Source: Neolentinus lepideus HHB14362 ss-1 (taxonomy: Eukaryota > Basidiomycota > Agaricomycetes > Gloeophyllales > Gloeophyllaceae). From it: a stretch of 64,000 nucleotides of DNA. The notes under the pieces were generated by a model that was not told the origin of the DNA, searched no databases, and saw only the letters and a program-made list of their open reading frames with translations. A program made the position numbers and the translations under genes. Positions 51,948-62,799 of the stretch are shown piece after piece. The stretch covers positions 480,418 to 544,417 of the forward strand of contig KV425560.1 of NCBI GenBank assembly GCA_001632425.1. The letters run 5' to 3'. Positions within the stretch are counted from its first letter, which is position 1, and each line of letters starts with the position of its first letter.

Positions 51948-53283
51948 GGGTTGATGAACTTAATTTTGCGTAGGATATTGGAAGTACTTTATAAACGTGT
52001 AATTGTGGACTTGAACGATCTGTCATTCTGTATCTGTGATTTCGTTTCAGATTACTTTGAATCATAGATAGTATAGTATACACACATAAATGGAACAACA
52101 ATTCAAGAGTATGCATCCTCTTGGGTGAGCTACAACTGCTGCATATTGAACGTCACCTCATCTTCAGCTGTGCTAAGTAGGGCACAAGGCATGAGAAGTT
52201 CGAGCGGCGGATGTGGCGGAATGCGCAAGGAAGTTTACCGCTAGTGGAAGAACGGGGAGTGAAATGTCCGCCTGCTCGAGAGAACGCAAGTCATACATCA
52301 AGTACGTGAAAGCTATTCAGCCTTGTACCATACAGAGCGCGTGTTTCTTGTCCAGGTTGTGCTTCAATGCTAGGCAACTCCAGTTTCGAGACACAGATAT
52401 TTCAGAGCTAGCGAAGAAGACTCCATGAAGTATAGCAAGAAGGTCTGGATCTTATCAGCAGCTGGTTGAGATTGGTCATAGCGCGAGACGGACGACTAGC
52501 GTCCTCATTCCGGAGGTTAACGCAGCCAGTAAAGTCCTGTTATAGAAGTCCTATTTCCTTTCCGGGCGAAGGTAGCCAAAGCAAGTCTATGCATACCGTC
52601 CGAAACAAACATAACCTCGGACAGACTAGTCCCACCGATCAAATCCGGCGTGGTGATAGTCTCATTAAGACTGGTATGCAATGGTAATCTTAGTCATGGG
52701 TACTTGTAATATCGATATTGATACGCGTACCTTCTGGGATTGTCGAACCAAATGAGATCGATGCAGGGTTTAAATACCACAGCGTCACATGATACCAGTA
52801 TCTAGTGTCAGTGATGTAAAACAGTGAGCTTACAAGAAGGTTTGAGAGACGAGTAATAAATAGTTGACATGGACAATGGAGAATAAGCTGCCATGACCTA
52901 CCTGGTGCCGAATTTCCGAGCGTTCAATATATCAGGCCTTAAAGCTTAAGGCCTTACCAGTGAGAAATCTCGCGACAGAACCGACCAGCGGCGTGAGACG
53001 AGAAGAGTAATCTCGAGTTCTCCTCAGGGTGCATGAGAATGACAGGGTTCTCCTTTAAGCTTTGAAACGCTCAATATCTAGCCTGATTGAACTTAGGTCC
53101 CCACAGAGATCACAGCGAGAAAACAGTCTCGAATGCACCGGGAACAAGTAGAATGCGGACAAAGAGCGGAGGTAGGAAATGTCGTACAGGATGCCGGGCT
53201 CGGAGATGTTTAGCAGAAGCTGGGAGGCCGGATTCCCTAAAGAGGGATCTCGAAGATTCCGAGGCCCGGGAAACTCAGCCACT
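51948..53283. other. Intergenic region, 1.3 kb
   Basis: No supported gene. Holds a short inverted repeat at about 52936-52954 (GGCCTTAA / TTAAGGCC around AGC). Lies between the xylulokinase 3' end and the MTHFR promoter. Confidence 0.5.
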
Positions 53284-53290
53284 TATATAA
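53284..53290 (+). promoter_or_regulatory. TATA box of MTHFR gene
   Basis: TATATAA 55 nt before the ATG at 53345, which supports that start. Confidence 0.5.
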
Positions 53291-53344
53291 TTGCACGATT
53301 GGGGTGCTTCGTTTCTCTCCCTGCTCGACGCTTGGATAACCACC

Positions 53345-55561
53345 ATGAAAATCAGCAAGAAAATTGAGCAGGCGCAGAAGGAGAACAAAATATGGTGGTC
53401 TTTTGAATACTTCCCCCCACGGACGGCTCAGGTGTGTTGTCTTTGGCCCAATGCCCCCGCTTAAACCTTTGTTCCTTCAGGCTCTGATCATGTATCCCGA
53501 AGGGCCTACAAAACCTGCTAGATCGTATAGAGCGCATGCGCGCGCTGGGTCCTGAATTTGTAGATATTACATGGTGAGAGTCACCCATTCACTCGCGACG
53601 TGTTTTGTGGCTCAACTCTGGAAGGAATGCTGGTGGCCGGACTTCCGATCTCACTTCTGAGCTGGTTAAGACATGCCAGAAAATAATTGGAATAGAGACA
53701 TGCATGCATTTAACATGTACGAACATGCCTCAAGAGAAGGTAGACATTGCATTGCGAGTGAGTCCGATCTGTGGCGCTATCTCTGCACAGCTTGATCTTT
53801 GTTTAGGAAGCAAAGCAGCACGGTTGCCGCAATATCCTAGCGCTCCGCGGCGATCCCCCAGTGGGCAAAGACGAATGGGAAGCTGTTGAGGGTGGTTTTG
53901 TTCACGGGATCGACCTTGTTCGACACATCCGCAAGGAATACGGAGACTACTTCGGCATAGCCGTTGCAGGGTTCCCTCAACACGTCCGTTTGCCTCCGGA
54001 GGAGCTCGAGTTCGAGTTGAAATGCCTCAAGGACAAGATCGATGTCGGTGTAGACTTCATTATGACTCAGATGTTCTACGACGTTGATATCTTCATCGAC
54101 TGGGTCAAAGCCGTTCGTGCTTATGGCATCACCATTCCTATCGTGCCAGGCATCAACCCGATCCAGACGTGGAATGGCTTCATGAAGTCGACGGCATTAG
54201 CCAGGACGACTATACCTCAGTCTTTACTGGATATATTGGAGCCGCAGAAGCACAATGACGAGAAGGTCAGGGAGATCGGTACAAAGGTCGTTGCCGACAT
54301 GTGCCGTAGAATTCTTGCAGAAGATATCGGAATCAGAGGGTTCCACTTCTATACCATGAATCTTGAGAAGGCTACGAGAATGCTGCTGGAAGAACTCCAG
54401 CTCGTTCCCCGAGTGGAGACTATCAAACCCTTGCCTTGGCGGCAGGTGAGTTGGATGATATTTGCATAAGGTTTGTGCTTAGCTCTTCCTTTCCAGTCCC
54501 TCACGCCAACTCGAAGAAACGAGACAATCCGGCCCATTTTCTGGGCCAATCGGACCAAGTCCTACCTTTCGCGGACAGAAAACTGGGACGAATATCCCAA
54601 TGGTCGGTTCGGCGACTCTCGTAGTCCAGCTTACGGTGAGCTAGACGGCTATGGTATCTTCATAAACAAGACGGTATGCTCCGCTTTTCCCATCTTCTCG
54701 TATTACCACCTAGTGACCCACTTCGGTCATATAGAAAGAGGAGGCCTACAAATTATGGGACCACCCGGCTACATACAAGGAGGTATCATTGCTGTTTGCA
54801 AAGTTCTGCCGAGGCAATTTAGCGGCTCTCCCGTGGTCTGACTCGCCGCCTTCACCGGAGACATCTGTAATAGCAGATAAACTTGCGAAGCTTAACGAGC
54901 TGGGCTTCTTAACAATCAACTCGCAGCCGGCCGTCAACGGGGTACGGAGCGACGACCGGCGATTCGGTTGGGGACCCAGTAACGGTTATGTCTATCAAAA
55001 GGTTGGTTGACTGCGAGGTTAACGGTTGTTAATTACCGTTGACGTCGCCATTCTCATTGTCACACAGGCATACCTCGAATTCTTCGTTTCTCCCGAACTC
55101 CTTGCCCTGCTTCTCCCGCACATAGAGCGAGACCCCAACATTACCTATCACGTTATCAATAAGTCTGGCGACCTGCGAACCAACACTCACTCCGAAGGCC
55201 CTAATGCTGTCACATGGGGTGTCTTCCCAGGCAAAGAGATCGTTCAGCCTACCATCGTCGAGGCCATCAGCTTCATGGCGTGGAAGGTAAGCCTCGAACG
55301 CAACTTTGTCTCTGGCAGGTGACCGATGCTGATCCCGCGTGTCGACAGGACGAAGCCTACGAGCTCGGGTACCAATGGGCTAGACTGTATGAACCGGACA
55401 CCCCGACGCGCAAAGTCATCGCTGACATCATGAACACCCATTACCTCATGAATGTCGTGCACAATGACTTCCAGAGCGCGGACGATATATTCGAGCCGTT
55501 CTTCAAAGCTGGCGAGCAGCTCGCCGCCAGTAAGGCGAACTCTACGGTTAACGGACACTGA
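53345..55561 (+). CDS. MET13: Methylenetetrahydrofolate reductase
   Basis: Exons: 53345-53431, 53503-53573, 53625-53757, 53807-54445, 54497-54673, 54735-55001, 55068-55286, 55349-55561; 601 aa. N-terminal FAD barrel: [38 protein letters not shown]-type [54 protein letters not shown]-terminal regulatory domain: [74 protein letters not shown]. The enzyme reduces 5,10-methylene-THF to 5-methyl-THF for methionine synthesis. Length and both domains match eukaryotic MTHFR. Fungi have two paralogues; the MKISKKIEQ start resembles MET13 but the MET12/MET13 choice is not certain. Confidence 0.93.
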
Positions 55562-55863
55562 TCTTTTGTAGCATAGATATATTATTTGCAGCACATCTCT
55601 CACTTTGCACATGCTATCGGGTTCAACCCCCGTTGTTTCATTAGCACTTTCTTCTTGTCCTGCCGCTATCTATCATCATTTCATTGCACCTTGCATCAAC
55701 TGCATTTTTACCCGCCTGTACTGATACCGCATACCACACCCCATTGCATCAACTGCACGTATTGTCGTAATCCACACTCAAATGGTCCTAATGGATAGCG
55801 GCATTGCTTTGCCCCACATACTCTCACTAAATAAACATTCGTAGCGACTGTCATCCGGTATCG
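55562..55863. other. Convergent intergenic spacer
   Basis: 3' flanks of MTHFR and the ELMO homologue. CATTGCATCAACTGCA occurs twice in similar form (about 55687 and 55742), a short direct repeat. No gene. Confidence 0.5.
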
Positions 55864-58800
55864 TCAATCATAGAGGTCCGAAAAGAAAAAGTCTGTGTTC
55901 GTGGGTGGGGGCCCAGCCACCAATCCACTGGGTATATCCACTCTCTCACCCGTCAAGTCTGCAGGTGGTCAGGGTACCGAACTACTTACAGACACCATGT
56001 TCACGCACCTAACAATTTTATCTTCAATCCGATATCGGTCAAGGCTTTCACAAAGCCTGCAGTCTCCTGCGACGCAACGTGACCTCCATCTCTTCGTAGC
56101 ATATTTAGACCGTCAGTCCAATCCGCCCACCTGGATTGGTCCGGCGCGATCTGGTCTGAGAGAGAACTTCCATCTGCAGTCAACAGCGAGAAAGACAAGG
56201 ATGATGGTGAGGTAGGTGAAGTCGGGGGTAAATCCGTCTGGTCCCGAAGCATGTTGGGAGGTGCTGCGCACGTGCCTGTCGCAACTTCGGTGATTTGGGC
56301 AATGTCAATTCTGTCAGGGAGATCCTCAAGGCCATTTCGCACCGGGAACTTGACAGTACTATCGACAAAATGTAGGTATTTCAGACCGTTGTCCTGATTC
56401 AAGCACTTGAGCAAAACAACTGTCTACGTGGTAGGAGCCACTCACGAGTCGCATGAATCGCCAAGGGCGGGAAGGCTTGCGCAACGTATCCCGAGAGATA
56501 GGCGAGGACGAAGGCATGGCGTTCACGAACCATGAACCTTGCAAGAGACATTGTATCCGTTGTTGGCGGACAAACTCATATGACTCCTTGTACAGCTTCG
56601 CACTCAGATTCCTGCATGGGTCATGAGATTCCCGCCCGCGTCGAGAGTTGATGGTCTGGACGACGCACCGCATGGGAGCCTTGCTCATCAGATCGTCCTC
56701 CATCTCGAGCTCCTTCATCTGCCGGTCTCTCACGGCGCGGTACTCGGACTCGTTGAAATCATGTTCCACTTCATGCCATGCACGGACGTTCTCCTGCCGC
56801 AAAGCCACCTTAACCCTGCAGTCTAGGCGTGAGAGAAGGAATTCAATACAGATTCAATTCGCTCACTGGCTTCGTGTCAAGGCGACAACGCGAGGGAAGT
56901 CATCGGCAGCCGCCCCACTCTCGGACCACATCCGCAGGAAGAAGTTCAGAGCCAAAGCATGAACCTTGAGAAAGTTCAGGAAGAAAGGTTGGAAGGTGGT
57001 CGACGTCGAATCTAACCGGAGTCGTGGGCATCAATGTTAAATCAATGGTTGAGAGCTTACATCCGGGTGCGAAGATGGCCCAATGTTCCGATAAGAGTTC
57101 CACTATCTCGTTCGAAGCCCGGGCTATTGGACACCGGCGTTCGGCAGGCCGACTAAGCTGCTCAAGCACCATCTATGGAACCATATGGATGATCATGAGT
57201 GGGAAAAATCAGCGGGCCTAAATGGAGCTACCTTCGAAAACGACTCGGGATCGCTTTTGGCAAAATGTTTCTATACGATATATACGATATTAGTGCTGTG
57301 TACGTGTGACGACAATGAGACGCACCAAACAATAAAGACCCAGTATGCCGGCGTCGCGGAACTCGTGGGTGATGTCCTCACTCCCGAAGCCTAGTAATCG
57401 CCACCTTTGCGGCTGACCTTCGTTATCCAATTCTTCCTGCAACTTGCTGGCTGACCAGATTGATTTCAGTGCTGCGGCATGGGAGTATTCGGCAGCAGGC
57501 TCGACTAAAGTCATTTTTTTCCTATACGTCACTCTAATCATGTTTGCCTGGAAATCGAGGATACACGATGTCAGATCCTCGATCGTATGCGAAGACATGA
57601 CGCGCTGGACGAACATATGAGCATGCAAGTATACTGATGAATAGCAGAAGGACGTACAATAACTGCTTTCCGCACATTGAGCTTTTCGAGTTCATTGGTG
57701 AACTCCTCCCACCGGGCATCAGTTGCATGCGATAGCAGAGAGTTGATCAACATCATGCTGCTCAGACTCAGTCCTAGCTCAGATCAAGCACACGGCAACC
57801 AAAACGCACCTGTACAGGATCATAGATGTATCAGCACTTCCTAACCGACTGACAACAGTCTCCAGCATGCCCTTCTCCCTTCGCATCTGCTCAAATACAG
57901 CATCGAATCCATACCGATAGACGCTACCCGGTGGTACAGAGGGCGGACTCCTGCTCGAGCTAGCCATGAGTGGCCCAGGCGCACTGTGTGGGTCGGCTTC
58001 CACAAGCTTTTTGAGGATAGCTGTCGCCGGTCGACAGACATTGATGAGCGATTGGGGCGACGAAAGGATCTGGACGACACGGAAGATGAATGAGTTGTCG
58101 AGGTTGGACCAGCCGTGGTCCAGATCCATCAGGTTCTGCATTGCCAGAAGTGCGTACTACAAAGAAACCATAACGTCTAGCGGCTCGGTCAGCATGGAAA
58201 AACGTACGGCCAATGTATTTCCATGGCTAACAGAGATGACGTCGAGCAATTCTGACAGTCCGTCGCGCTGTAGAAATTCGTTCGCAAATTGTTCTTCCTA
58301 TGTAGACATACATGTTAGAATATCTAAGTGTACAACGATGAAATATCCGTACGCGTATGAACTTCTGTAGCGAGAATAGCGTCTTTCGCAAGGTCCTTTC
58401 ATCCCTCAAGCTCAACTTTTCCACTACGTCAACTGCTTCCAGCGATGGCGAGTTAACGAGCCTACAACAGAGATTAGCTCAGAGAAACGAAGGGCACGAA
58501 GAATCGAACGATCGGCAAAGAGGGTCTGACTCCTGGTGGAGTGGGCAACATACTTTAGATGGACTCTGCCCTTGATTTTCTTGCGCAGGTTATCATTCGT
58601 GACTAACTCGTCGGTCTCATCTCTTAAAGCGAACATGCCGGGTGGATCTCTAAGTTGTAGGTTGAGGCATAATTGTCTAATGACATCGTCGACTGTCAGA
58701 GTGGGCTCGATACGGGCTCGTACTGTGACTCCATCTTTTGTCGTGACACTATTCGTCGGGACAAGTAAAGACTTGGGACGAGATGCACCATTAGCACCTG

Positions 58801-58864
58801 TCGTAGAAGCATTCGACCGTGCGTTGGAATTGTTAGCCATTCCGGCGGTGACGTAAGAAGTCAT
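55864..58864 (-). CDS. ELMO/CED-12 homologue
   Basis: Thirteen exons: 58864-58554, 58461-58353, 58297-58208, 58156-57810, 57757-57658, 57604-57326, 57270-57232, 57172-57061, 57011-56867, 56815-56669, 56611-56446, 56393-56009, 55958-55864; 774 aa. N-terminal ubiquitin-like/RBD fold (VTVRARIEPTLTVDDVIRQL), then armadillo-type helices (FANEFLQRDGLSELLDVIS; LAMQNLMDLDHGW). The ELMO domain follows (WRLLGFGSEDITHEFRDAGI; GLYCLKHFAKSDPESFSKMV; ALNFFLRMW), then a C-terminal PH-like region and a tail, DLTGERVDIPSGLVAGPPP. ELMO proteins bind DOCK-type GEFs to activate Rac; yeast Lmo1 works with Dck1. A role in Rac-dependent polarity or mitophagy is inferred. Start is the first ATG in frame (MTSYVTAG); an upstream exon cannot be excluded. 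One acceptor (57758-57763) is a GAGCAG pair. Confidence 0.9.
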
Positions 58865-60046
58865 GAAGGATAGGACACGATAATTGGATGTAAGGGTATT
58901 AGCGAGGTGGTATCGATAGGCTGTAGGCAAGTAGTCAGCAGACAAGTCGACTACGTCGTGTGAACATTGGGAAATGCAGGATTTTGAAGGAATAGCTCAG
59001 AGAGTGCGAACGTAACATCCAACGTACACAATGTACTCAGACTGACGTGCAAATATAATAACACAACTCATCATAAAATCAAGGAGTAGAGAGAGAGTCA
59101 GAGTTGCTTGCTACGTACCTGATAAATTCGACAACACTCAGTTTTCTCAATCAAACAAGACTCGGGTTTGCTCCGTAGACCGCGGTAGAAGGATAGAAAG
59201 GTCTCCGAAAGACAAGTCACCGGGAAAGGGTTAATAATCTGCAGGACGTGTGGGGGTATATAGTATGCACAGCAGCTACGACGAGAAGAACGCGGTCTAT
59301 ACAGCAGCAGAAAGCGATACACACATGCCGTGGAAAATGATCCTAAATGAAACACTCATCACAGTCCGTCCGATATAGCCGCTCGCTTTATCAGTGGCAC
59401 TGTGCTACCGTCCAAAACTCTTCCTGAATTGAGGACAGCAGCCATCAAGCATTTGGGCGAATTCTGCTTCGGCTATGTTGGCTATGTCTACGAGAAGGAA
59501 TGGGAGATTCAGAAACGAAGTCGTTGACGGATGGAGCCTCGCGTTTCCGCCCTCACGACAACTACCACTTCGCAGATACCTGTAGGAGGCCCCATTCTAC
59601 AAGCATAAGTTGTTAAGGAAAATGTCATATTTGCTGCTGTTCCCGCAATTCGCTCTAGCGCATATCTCAGGAAACAGGCATGCCAGTGTCTCAAGGTGAG
59701 ATGTTCCCTGGAAGTATGAACATGGAAGCTGAGCTAGAAGGGACATTCGACATTCACAAAAGCGCGTTGTATTTCGAAATATTCATTTGAGTGATCTATC
59801 TTTTTATAACCATTCGGATCCACACGGGCTAGGTCCCGATCGGCTTAAGGCTCATCAGAGGACAGTCCAACCATTAATTGCATGCGATTTCGAGAGATTT
59901 TCTGGATGCCGTACCTTTCGTAATCCCTTATCTATTCTTTAGAAGTTATTTACCCATTTGCGTAGTGAGTGGGGATCGTATAGACCAGCCTGTCAAGCCG
60001 AATGGCGTTCTGTACTGGACCAAGGGTGCAAACTAGTTTGTGGTAA
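58865..60046. other. Intergenic region, 1.2 kb
   Basis: Upstream of the ELMO homologue. The region before 60047 was searched for the missing N-terminal BTB core of the next gene; none was recognised. Confidence 0.45.
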
Positions 60047-60379
60047 ATGTCAGGTATCAAGTACCTATCGGGTCGCAAGTTGACGCGATTCAAGTTGCCC
60101 ATCAATCCTATCGAGAAGGTTCACTTATACGAGAAATACAGTCTTCCCGAAGACCATTGCTGGCTGCTGGATGCCTACGTTGAACTCTATGTGCGCCATC
60201 AGCCATTAAAACCGAAGGAAATCAGAACATTGGGTGTCGAGACTTTTGCATTAGTCGCCAAAACCCAGGAGGAGCGCCACATACGAGTATATTACGGCTG
60301 CTTCACGGAGGCCTGTCGCCAACTGACCAGAGACGCTGTGAAAAAGATTTTTGAAGTCCACGAACTGGTCCGAGAGTAA
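60047..60379 (+). CDS. C-terminal part of a BTB-type protein, possible gene fragment
   Basis: The 110-aa frame includes KVHLYEKYSLPEDHCWLLDA, then YVELYVRHQPLKPKEIRTLG and VETFALVAKTQEER. This pattern (helix, WLLDAYxxLxxRxxPL, then an acid LGxETxxxxxKxRE helix) is the tail that follows the BTB/POZ domain in the large family of basidiomycete BTB proteins. The BTB fold itself is not seen upstream. So this is either a truncated gene, a remnant of a longer one, or the last exon of a gene whose first exons I failed to recognise. Ends at TAA 60377-60379. No intron is needed inside. Confidence 0.5.
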   Translation: MSGIKYLSGRKLTRFKLPINPIEKVHLYEKYSLPEDHCWLLDAYVELYVRHQPLKPKEIRTLGVETFALVAKTQEERHIRVYYGCFTEACRQLTRDAVKKIFEVHELVRE

Positions 60380-60541
60380 TATCCTTGGCGTTTTATATCA
60401 CGGCTGCGCAAATACGCACTCGTCATGCTATCCATGTTCTTATATTACAAATGTAGGCTCTATACGACCCGTTCGGCCTACGTGAACTTGACCTGTTCGC
60501 CTGCAAGCACAACGACCAGAATGGCAATAAGAAAAAGCTTC

Positions 60542-62799
60542 TCATACATCTCCGTCTGGTGGCGTCTCATGCCTACTCGGTCCAATCCTTCTCCCTCTGC
60601 CAGGGAACCCAACGCGGAAGGGAAGCGCACCTCTACCAAGCATAGGAACTTGGTTCGGGTGAGGCGAAATCGACACCGATCCGGCCTGCGCTGTCGTCCT
60701 CTCCGATTGGCCTCTGCGGGACGAAGACCCCTCCGCTTCCTCCACGTCCTCCTCGTCATCTTGGGGCTAATAACGAAAAGGGTCAGGGGGCTGTTATCTC
60801 TCCATCATTAATACTATGCACACTGACGTCTAGGTCGATAACTAAAGCGCCCATGTGCCACCCCGCGGCTGCAGCTGCGAAGCAGAACGTATTCCTCTTT
60901 TTCTTCTTCCCATAATCAAACCTCACCTCGGTGGGCACCTCCACCCTCGGCGGCGTCCCAAACCGATGGTCGCGCGCCCTCATTCTGTGCTGCTCCGTTA
61001 CGAAACCTCCAGCCGTGCCTGGCTCAATGTCTGTAGGGTCGCCCAGCCCCAGGGCGCCCTTCGAGTAGGCGCCCCAGGTGTAGAGCTTCCCTGTCGAGGT
61101 CAGTGCGCCATAATGATAATCGCCTAGGACCACTGAGATAACATTCTTGTTTTGCAATTGAGGGATGATTTCGGGCTCGGAGTCGGCGACGGTCGATGTG
61201 GACCCCATGAGCACCACGGAGCTGCTACCCGGGGAGTAAGCGGTAAATGTTCGAAAATGCGCCGAAATCTGAGATATGCAATGGAACTGAACGGTATAGT
61301 TCAGATCAGGTGCTGCACACGTACGTGGGTGATGTGCATTGTCTCCGGTGGATCAAGGCGAAGTTCAGGTATGGCTCCCTCTGGAGGAGAGAAAGTCGGA
61401 TTCTCCTGCACATGTTGAACCTCACTAAACCGCGGAAGCTAGAAACAGGTCATAAGTACAATTCACAGCAAGTAACAATTTAGATGTACATATTCCCATC
61501 TGGCTTGAGACAGCTCGGCTGGTCCGGTGAGCCCACCGATGGTCAAGACATGACCCTTGTTCGTCAGGCCGACAATCATATTATCTCCGCCTGCAATCTT
61601 GACGAGAAGGGTATCTTTCCTTCGGTTTTCCTCGCTGTCTCCAGTATGCAGTAACTCAGGTAAATTCCGAGGGATAGGCGGCAGCCTGTGCGGATCCACC
61701 CGCATGTTCCAGGTGGCGCACGGAATCACGCCTTTGGGAGTAGCTTCGGCACGCTTGACACCTATACGGTTCATCTCTTCATCATTCTCGTCAAAGATGC
61801 GGTCCATGTCATCAAGGAATGGCCACCAGACGATAACGTCTCCAGACTGCGTGAGCGCCGAAGAAAATGCCCAGCCGCATTCGATTTGTGCAGGGGTCGT
61901 CTCCGGTAGGGTCTTATCGAGGAATGGAGATACCAACTTGAAGGGACGGCCCCAGCTACGGAAATTCCATATATCCAGGTTTGTGTCCAAAGCCTCAGAG
62001 TGCAATCTTCCACAGCTATGGATAAATTCACCGACGGATCAATATAATCAGCATGACTAGAAACCTTGTTCAAGTAAAGCTTTCTTACCTGATGCTGCGT
62101 ATTGGTGCTGGCAGTTGTAAGCGCAAGGGCTGGTCTGCGACCTTCTCAGGAACAGAGTAGCCATCGCTACGCAGGGACATAAGTGTACCGTTCAGGGCAC
62201 CTATAAACAGGTCACGTTGAGAAGCTATCACGCTAGAATGGAAGCATTGCTCATTACCCCAAACGTGGATCCGTCCTTCGGAATCAAGCGCATGGAATGA
62301 CCTGTTATTAAGACGTGATGAGTGGTGACCTTGCGAAAATTCGCTAGGTACAATCAGTTCACTCACATTCCTCCTGCAGTCAGGCTGACTACGCGTACTC
62401 CTGGAATACGCAATTCTGCAGGTGCCGGCACACCTTCGCCGAACGTGTACTTTGGCCATCTGGTTAATCCAAGCCGGCCATTGGACTTCTCACTGACAAT
62501 CGGAGTGAAAATAGTGAGCACTTCATTGATCCGACAGATCCAATGGAAACTCACCCCCAGACGAAAACCTTTGGGTGGCTGAGACCATGGTAGATAAACC
62601 TCCACCCGCTCATCCTGGCTGTCCCGTCTCCAGAGAAATTGAAGTCCTCTTGAAGTTTACGTTTCCAAAACGTGTCGTCATTGCACAGATCCGCAAAGAA
62701 ACGACTAGTGCACGCAAGGTTGCCTAGGTCATACGGCGATACATAAGGTAAAAGATTATCAAGGAGCGTCTCGACTGGTATATCGGAAAGCGTAGGCAT
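60542..62799 (-). CDS. F-box and RCC1-repeat protein (SAF1-like)
   Basis: Exons: 62799-62555, 62492-62367, 62301-62089, 62015-61490, 61438-61325, 61268-60828, 60766-60542; 629 aa. N-terminal F-box: LSDIPVETLLDNLLPYVSPY, DLGNLACTSRFFADLC, WKRKLQEDF. RCC1-type blades follow: VFVWGEKSNGRLG, RIHVWGNEQ, SGDVIVWWP, GLTNKGHVLTIGG, GKLYTWGAYSKGALGLGD. The C-terminus is a basic, Gly/Arg-rich tail (LPFRVGFPGRGRRIG). Yeast SAF1 has the same order and recruits unprocessed vacuolar/lysosomal proteins to the SCF ubiquitin ligase; this role is inferred here. Start at the first ATG (MPTLSDIP). The last intron (60767-60827) is needed to reach the acidic DDEEDVEEAEG segment. Confidence 0.9.
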
